Source: Streptomyces sp. Je 1-79 (GTDB lineage Bacteria > Actinomycetota > Actinomycetes > Streptomycetales > Streptomycetaceae). Taken from it: a stretch of DNA of 64,000 nucleotides. Positions 60,029 through 64,000 of the stretch are shown piece after piece. Within the stretch, counting starts at the first letter, position 1. Each line of letters opens with the position of its first letter. The stretch spans positions 35,876 through 99,875 of the forward strand of contig NZ_JAMGSL010000021.1 in assembly GCF_025195125.1 (NCBI RefSeq). Direction: 5' to 3'. The notes below the pieces were generated by a model that did no database searches, had not been told where the DNA came from, and saw only the letters and a list, made by a program, of their open reading frames with translations. The translations under genes were made by a program, and so were the position numbers.

Positions 60029-61180
60029 TCAGGAAGCGAGTTCCGACAGAAGGTCGTGGCGGATCCGCTCCGCGGGGATACCGATCCCCCGCAGGGTGTC
60101 CACCCCGCGCCGGATCATGCCGGGCGGCCCCGACAGATACGCCTCGTACTCGGTCCACGGGCCGTACTGGCGCACGGCGTCCGGCAGCAGGGCCTGGTCA
60201 TCGGTGACCGGCCGCACCGACAGCCAGGGATAGGCCTGCTGGAGCCGCATCATCGTGTCGATGTCGTACAGGTCATGGCCGCTGCGCGCCCCGTAGAACA
60301 CCTCCATGTGCCGCCGGTCCCCGTGTTCCGCGACATCCTCGACCATCGCCTTGATGGGCGCGATCCCCGTGCCGCCGCCCAGGCACAGCAGCCCGTTGTC
60401 CGTGGAGTGGTCGACCGTCATCGACCCCGCGGGCGGTCCGAGGCGTAGCACGTCACCGGGTCTTGCGTGGTGCACGAGGGCGTTGGAGACCCAGCCGGCC
60501 GGGACCGCCTTGACGTGCAGGGAGAGCAGCCCGTCGGGCCGGGGCGCAGAGGCGAAGGAGTAGTGCCGCCATACGCGCGGCCACCAGGGGGTCTCCAGCG
60601 TCGTGTACTGGCCGGCGAGGAAGCTGTACGGCCGGTCGGGCCGCAGGGTGATCACGGCGATGTCGGGGGTCCGCAGATCGTGCGAGACGACCTCGGCCTG
60701 CCACCACGCGGGCGCGTGCCGCTCGTTCTCGGCCGCCGCGTCGATCATGATCTGGGAGATCGTCGTGTACGTCCGCACCCAGGCGGCTTCGGTCTCCTCG
60801 TTCCACGTCAGCGTGGCGTACCGGATCAGCGCGCCGATCAGCGCCTCGCCGACGGCCGGGTAGTGGGCGGACCGAGTCCCGTACTTACGGTGTCCACGGC
60901 CCAGGTTCTGGAGGTACTCGGTGAGGACGGGGGCGTTGTCCATGTGCTCGGCGGCCGTCAGCAGCGCCTTGAGGAGGCGGTCGCGCTGGGTGTCCATCGC
61001 CGCGGGGAACATCGCACGCAGCTCGGGGTGGCGGACGAAGAGCAGGGCGTAGAAGTACGAGGTCACCTTGTCGGCGACGGGCGCGATCTCGGCCAGTGTG
61101 CGGCGTATGAGGATCGCGTCGGGGGACGGGCCCGGAGCTATCCGGGGCGGTGCGTCGCCGTCGTGCACGGCCTCTTCCAT
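60029..61180 (-). CDS. flavohaemoglobin-like globin/oxidoreductase
   Basis: Protein of 383 residues with a globin domain (about 20-150, LFVRHPELRAMFP, NLGRGHRKYG), an FAD-binding domain (RHYSFAS, GPPAGSM) and an NAD domain (LGGGTGIAPIKAM, LSGPPGM). This is the layout of NO-dioxygenase flavohaemoglobins, slightly short. The proximal histidine is most likely the one in GRGHRKYG. It would detoxify nitric oxide in the cytoplasm. Confidence 0.9.
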   Translation of the reverse strand: MEEAVHDGDAPPRIAPGPSPDAILIRRTLAEIAPVADKVTSYFYALLFVRHPELRAMFPAAMDTQRDRLLKALLTAAEHMDNAPVLTEYLQNLGRGHRKYGTRSAHYPAVGEALIGALIRYATLTWNEETEAAWVRTYTTISQIMIDAAAENERHAPAWWQAEVVSHDLRTPDIAVITLRPDRPYSFLAGQYTTLETPWWPRVWRHYSFASAPRPDGLLSLHVKAVPAGWVSNALVHHARPGDVLRLGPPAGSMTVDHSTDNGLLCLGGGTGIAPIKAMVEDVAEHGDRRHMEVFYGARSGHDLYDIDTMMRLQQAYPWLSVRPVTDDQALLPDAVRQYGPWTEYEAYLSGPPGMIRRGVDTLRGIGIPAERIRHDLLSELAS

Positions 61181-61286
61181 CGTGTGCCTCGCCTCGCGCC
61201 TGCGGCTCTAGTCGCCGCAGCTTGGCAGGTTCGACCACCGGTTCGGACAGAAAGTGGAATTCTCGGGCATTAGCCCCGCGATGAGG

Positions 61287-61940
61287 CTAGGCTGCGCTCT
61301 TTCGGACCAGGTCGTACGCCTCACGCAGATCGGCTCCGGTGTACGCGTGGCGCGAGAGCCCGGCCAGATGCCGGTCCGCGTTGACCGCCACCGCGAGCGG
61401 CACGGCGGCGAAGAGTTCCGCGTCGGACATCGAGTCGCCGTAGGCCACGCAGTCCTCCAGGCCCAGCCCGTACTCAGCGCAGAGCCGGCGAGCGATCCTC
61501 ACCTTCGCGGCGGCGTTGAGGATGCCCGGGCGGTGGATGGGCTCGGTGAACGGTACCGCCGGCCAGCGGGAACCATGCGCGGCGTCGGCGCCCCAAGCGA
61601 GGAGGCGCTCGACAAAGAAGTCCGGCGAGAGCGAGATGACAGCGCAGCGCCCTCCCTGGGCGTGGATGTCCGCCCAGACCTCGCGGATGCCGGCCAGCCA
61701 GGGCGCCCCTTCGAACGCGGCCGTGACCTGCTCAGCCGTCAGCGCGGACCAGAGCCCATGGGCCTGGACGGCGAACTCGTCGGGCGTCATCCCGTCCAGC
61801 AGGAATGCGCGCTCCAGGGCGGCGATCTCCTCGCTGACACCGAGCTGCCGCGAGATCTCCACCGCGGCGGCCGAGCCCCGGATGAGGGTGCCGTCGAGAT
61901 CGAAGAGATGGAGCCTGCCGGCGCCCGGGGAACTGGTCAT
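61287..61940 (-). CDS. HAD-family phosphatase (SerB-like)
   Basis: HAD-IB type protein of 217 residues: FDLDGTLIRG (motif I), VISLSPDFF (motif II), a lysine in NAAAKVRIA and YGDSMSDAELF (motif IV). It resembles phosphoserine phosphatase but the substrate is not fixed by sequence. It is divergent from the parS-bearing membrane gene. Confidence 0.88.
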   Translation of the reverse strand: MTSSPGAGRLHLFDLDGTLIRGSAAAVEISRQLGVSEEIAALERAFLLDGMTPDEFAVQAHGLWSALTAEQVTAAFEGAPWLAGIREVWADIHAQGGRCAVISLSPDFFVERLLAWGADAAHGSRWPAVPFTEPIHRPGILNAAAKVRIARRLCAEYGLGLEDCVAYGDSMSDAELFAAVPLAVAVNADRHLAGLSRHAYTGADLREAYDLVRKSAA

Positions 61941-62008
61941 GTACGCCGAGGCTAGTACGTCTGCTTACTCCCCCTGTCAGACGCGCGGTGAGCGCGCGGA
62001 GCGGCACG

Positions 62009-62569
62009 GTGTTTCACGTGAAACATCTCCAGCGCCCCGCTCGGCGGGCTCTCCTCGTCGTCCATGTCGCCGTCTCCGTGGCGTGGCTCGGGCTCAGCGT
62101 GGGACTGCTGACGCTCGGGATCACGGCCTATACGACGGGTGACCCCTCGCTCACCGAAGCCTCCTACCGTGCGATGAAGGTGTTCGCGGACTGGCTGCTC
62201 GCCCCCGTCGCCGTGGCGACGCTGGTGAGCGGCCTGGTGCTCTCGCTGGGCACACCCTGGGGGCTGGCCCGGCACCGCTGGGTCTGGATCAAGTTCTGGC
62301 TCACCCTCGCCACTGCGGCCGCCACCGTCTTCGCTCTGCGTCCGGAGATCGAGCACGCGGCGACGGCCGGGGTGGCGGACCCCAGCCTGGTGGCAGCGCC
62401 GACGGTGTCGACGGCGGCCTATCTCTTCATGACCGCGATCTCGGTGCTGAAGCCCTGGGGACCGACCCGCCGAGGCCGTCGCCTGCGGGCAGAGGCCGGC
62501 TCCCGCGACCGGGCGCCGGCCAGTTCTCCTAAAACGGTGGACGAACGATCATCGCGTCGGACAGCCTGA
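62009..62569 (+). CDS. small membrane protein (DUF2269-like)
   Basis: Protein of 186 residues with four hydrophobic segments (about 20-45, 65-90, 100-120, 135-155) and a charged tail. The GTG at 62009 is chosen because GGAG lies 7 nt upstream; GTG 61988 would add seven residues. Codons 1-6 contain a parS site (FHVKH). The function is unknown. The GNAT gene follows after 5 nt, so the two are co-transcribed. Confidence 0.8.
   Translation: MFHVKHLQRPARRALLVVHVAVSVAWLGLSVGLLTLGITAYTTGDPSLTEASYRAMKVFADWLLAPVAVATLVSGLVLSLGTPWGLARHRWVWIKFWLTLATAAATVFALRPEIEHAATAGVADPSLVAAPTVSTAAYLFMTAISVLKPWGPTRRGRRLRAEAGSRDRAPASSPKTVDERSSRRTA
62011..62024. other. parS: parS centromere site (ParB binding), perfect
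   Basis: A second exact GTTTCACGTGAAAC, 20.0 kb from the first. Like that copy, it is placed at the very start of a coding sequence, overlapping codons 1-6 of a membrane-protein gene. Confidence 0.9.
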
Positions 62570-62574
62570 GCGCC

Positions 62575-63438
62575 ATGCCGACTCCGCACGCCGCACTCGA
62601 CCAGCTCCCCATCCGCACCCTCACCTCCGCGGACCTCATCGCCTGCGCCGACCTCTCCGAGGACCGGGGCTGGCTGCGTGAGGAACACAAGTGGAACCTC
62701 CTGTTGACCGCTGGGACCGGCTACGGCATCGACGACCCCGAGGGCAAGGGACTGATCGCGGCCAGTGTGGTCACCTCGTACGGGCCCGGGCTCTCCGCGA
62801 TCGGCATGGTGCTGGTCGCCGAGCGGTACGCCCGACAAGGGGTGGGGCGCCGCCTGATGCGCCACGTCCTGGCCGAGGCCGGAGACACCCCGCTCACGCT
62901 CCACGCCACCCCGAACGGGAAGCCGCTCTACGAGCAGCTGGGCTTCGTCCAGACCGGCCGCGCGGAGATGCTCCGTGGCCGCTTCACCGCGGTGGAGCCG
63001 GCCCCCGGGATCCCCACCCGCGCCGCCACGGCCGAGGACCTCCAGACCGTTCTCCACCTGGACACCGAGGTCTTCGGCCTGGACCGCACCCACATGATCA
63101 CCCGCCTCCCGGCCTTCGCGGACCAGCTTCGCGTCGCCGAGGCGGACGGCGAGATCACCGGCTTCGCCGCGGCCTGGCCGAACATGGACACCCATGTCAT
63201 CGGCCCTCTGATCGCCCGCGACACGGCCACCGCACAGGCGCTCGTCGCCGCCCTGGCCGCCACCACGGACCGCCCTCTGCGCACGGACATCGATGTACGC
63301 CACGAGGCCCTGGTGGCCTGGCTCAAGACGAACGGCCTCTCCCCGATCATGTTCAACGCGGTCATGGTGCGCTCCCTCCCCGACCTTCCCGGCGACTGGA
63401 GCCGCCGGTTCGCGCCGCTGACCGTCGCGGCGGGGTAG
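62575..63438 (+). CDS. GNAT-family N-acetyltransferase, two domains
   Basis: Protein of 287 residues with a clear N-terminal GNAT domain (acetyl-CoA loop VAERYARQGVGRRLMRHVL, then GKPLYEQLGFVQTG) and a C-terminal half that appears to be a second, degenerate GNAT-like domain. The acceptor substrate is unknown. It lies 5 nt after the membrane protein gene. Confidence 0.9.
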   Translation: MPTPHAALDQLPIRTLTSADLIACADLSEDRGWLREEHKWNLLLTAGTGYGIDDPEGKGLIAASVVTSYGPGLSAIGMVLVAERYARQGVGRRLMRHVLAEAGDTPLTLHATPNGKPLYEQLGFVQTGRAEMLRGRFTAVEPAPGIPTRAATAEDLQTVLHLDTEVFGLDRTHMITRLPAFADQLRVAEADGEITGFAAAWPNMDTHVIGPLIARDTATAQALVAALAATTDRPLRTDIDVRHEALVAWLKTNGLSPIMFNAVMVRSLPDLPGDWSRRFAPLTVAAG

Positions 63439-63540
63439 GCCCCAGGGCGTTGAGGCGGAGCAAGGGCCCGGTAATTGCACACGCGGGCTTTTGCACTCAT
63501 CGTCTACTCTGGGAGGAGCCGCTCCGGACCGAGGAGAGAC

Positions 63541-63999
63541 ATGACCGCGACCGACCCCGCCCTCACCGCCCTCTCCCAGGGGTGGTGCGCCCTCTCGTTG
63601 CTGCACGGCAGGATCGAATCCCGCATCGAGCGCGCTCTGGAGTCCCAGCACGGCCTGAGCGTGCGCGAGTACTCCCTCCTCGATGTGCTCAGTCGCCAGC
63701 ACAGCGGTCCCGGCGGGCATCTCCAGATGAAGCAGGTCGCCGACGCCGTCGTGCTCAGCCAGAGCGCCACCACCCGGCTGGTGACCCGCCTGGAGGACCG
63801 CGGTCTCCTCACCCGGTACCTCTGCGCCACCGACCGGCGCGGCATCTACACCGACGTCACCGAGGCCGGCCTGGCTCTGCTCGCCGAGGCCCGGCCCACC
63901 AACGACGGGGCGCTGCGCGAGGCCCTCGACGAAGCCGCGAAGAACCCGGAGCTGGCTCCCCTGGTCCGCGTCGTCGAAGGACTGCACGTCGCCGCCTAG
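63541..63999 (+). CDS. MarR-family transcriptional regulator
   Basis: Winged-helix regulator of 152 residues (LSVREYSLLDVLSRQ, LQMKQVADAVVLSQSATTRLVTRLEDRGLLTRYLCATDRRGIYTDVT). The ATG at 63541 has GAGGAGAGAC directly upstream. Two TTGCAC hexamers (63475 and 63491) lie upstream and may form an operator half-site pair. The target gene is probably just beyond the window. Confidence 0.92.
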   Translation: MTATDPALTALSQGWCALSLLHGRIESRIERALESQHGLSVREYSLLDVLSRQHSGPGGHLQMKQVADAVVLSQSATTRLVTRLEDRGLLTRYLCATDRRGIYTDVTEAGLALLAEARPTNDGALREALDEAAKNPELAPLVRVVEGLHVAA

Positions 64000-64000
64000 G

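Overview
The window is high-GC actinobacterial DNA and reads as Streptomyces. It carries sporulation genes ssgA and ssgR, a single-chain CydDC, many GTG/TTG starts, and two perfect copies of the Streptomyces-type ParB site GTTTCACGTGAAAC (41962-41975 and 62011-62024). From memory, the order cydABDC - hisC-like - lacI-like - metallophosphatase - thiC - YibE/F - ssgA - ssgR - DUF5326 - cupin - holin-like - LMW phosphatase matches the S. coelicolor core near oriC (roughly SCO3920s to SCO3940s). The right-hand half therefore looks like conserved core chromosome.

The left part (about 1.7-35.5 kb) is a nonribosomal lipopeptide cluster. Ten genes run leftward from 31459 to 1669, many with 4-nt ATGA overlaps: TauD/SyrP-type dioxygenase, SHMT-like PLP enzyme, NRPS1 (FAAL-ACP-[C-A-T]x4), NRPS2 (C-A-T-C), EctB-like diaminobutyrate aminotransferase, JmjC/cupin dioxygenase, MFS exporter, MbtH protein, type II thioesterase, alpha/beta hydrolase and a membrane M28 metallopeptidase (eleven proteins counting the peptidase). 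An Sfp-type PPTase, a second MbtH, two HTH regulators and two small unknown genes lie to the right. A convergent aldehyde dehydrogenase lies to the left behind a strong bidirectional terminator.

Working model: a fatty acid is activated by the FAAL and loaded on the ACP, then five residues are added. The dedicated Dab aminotransferase makes a 2,4-diaminobutyrate residue likely. Two Fe/2-oxoglutarate oxygenases and an unusual SHMT-fold enzyme would supply or modify monomers. There is no TE or reductase domain. The assembly line ends in a condensation domain whose HH motif is replaced by SY, so the release mechanism is open; the hydrolase, the type II TE and the terminal C domain are candidates. 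The membrane M28 peptidase may act on the exported product.

From 35.7 kb onward are housekeeping genes: HAD phosphatase, DevS-like histidine kinase, cytochrome bd operon with a perfect Rex operator, HisC-like aminotransferase, LacI-type regulator, Pro/Ala-rich metallophosphatase, thiC with a TPP riboswitch, YibE/F protein, ssgA/ssgR, small membrane and cupin proteins, a holin-like/phosphatase/cystathionine lyase operon, LysR, NUDIX, flavohaemoglobin, HAD, membrane, GNAT and MarR genes. I saw no tRNA, rRNA, CRISPR array, insertion sequence or integrase.
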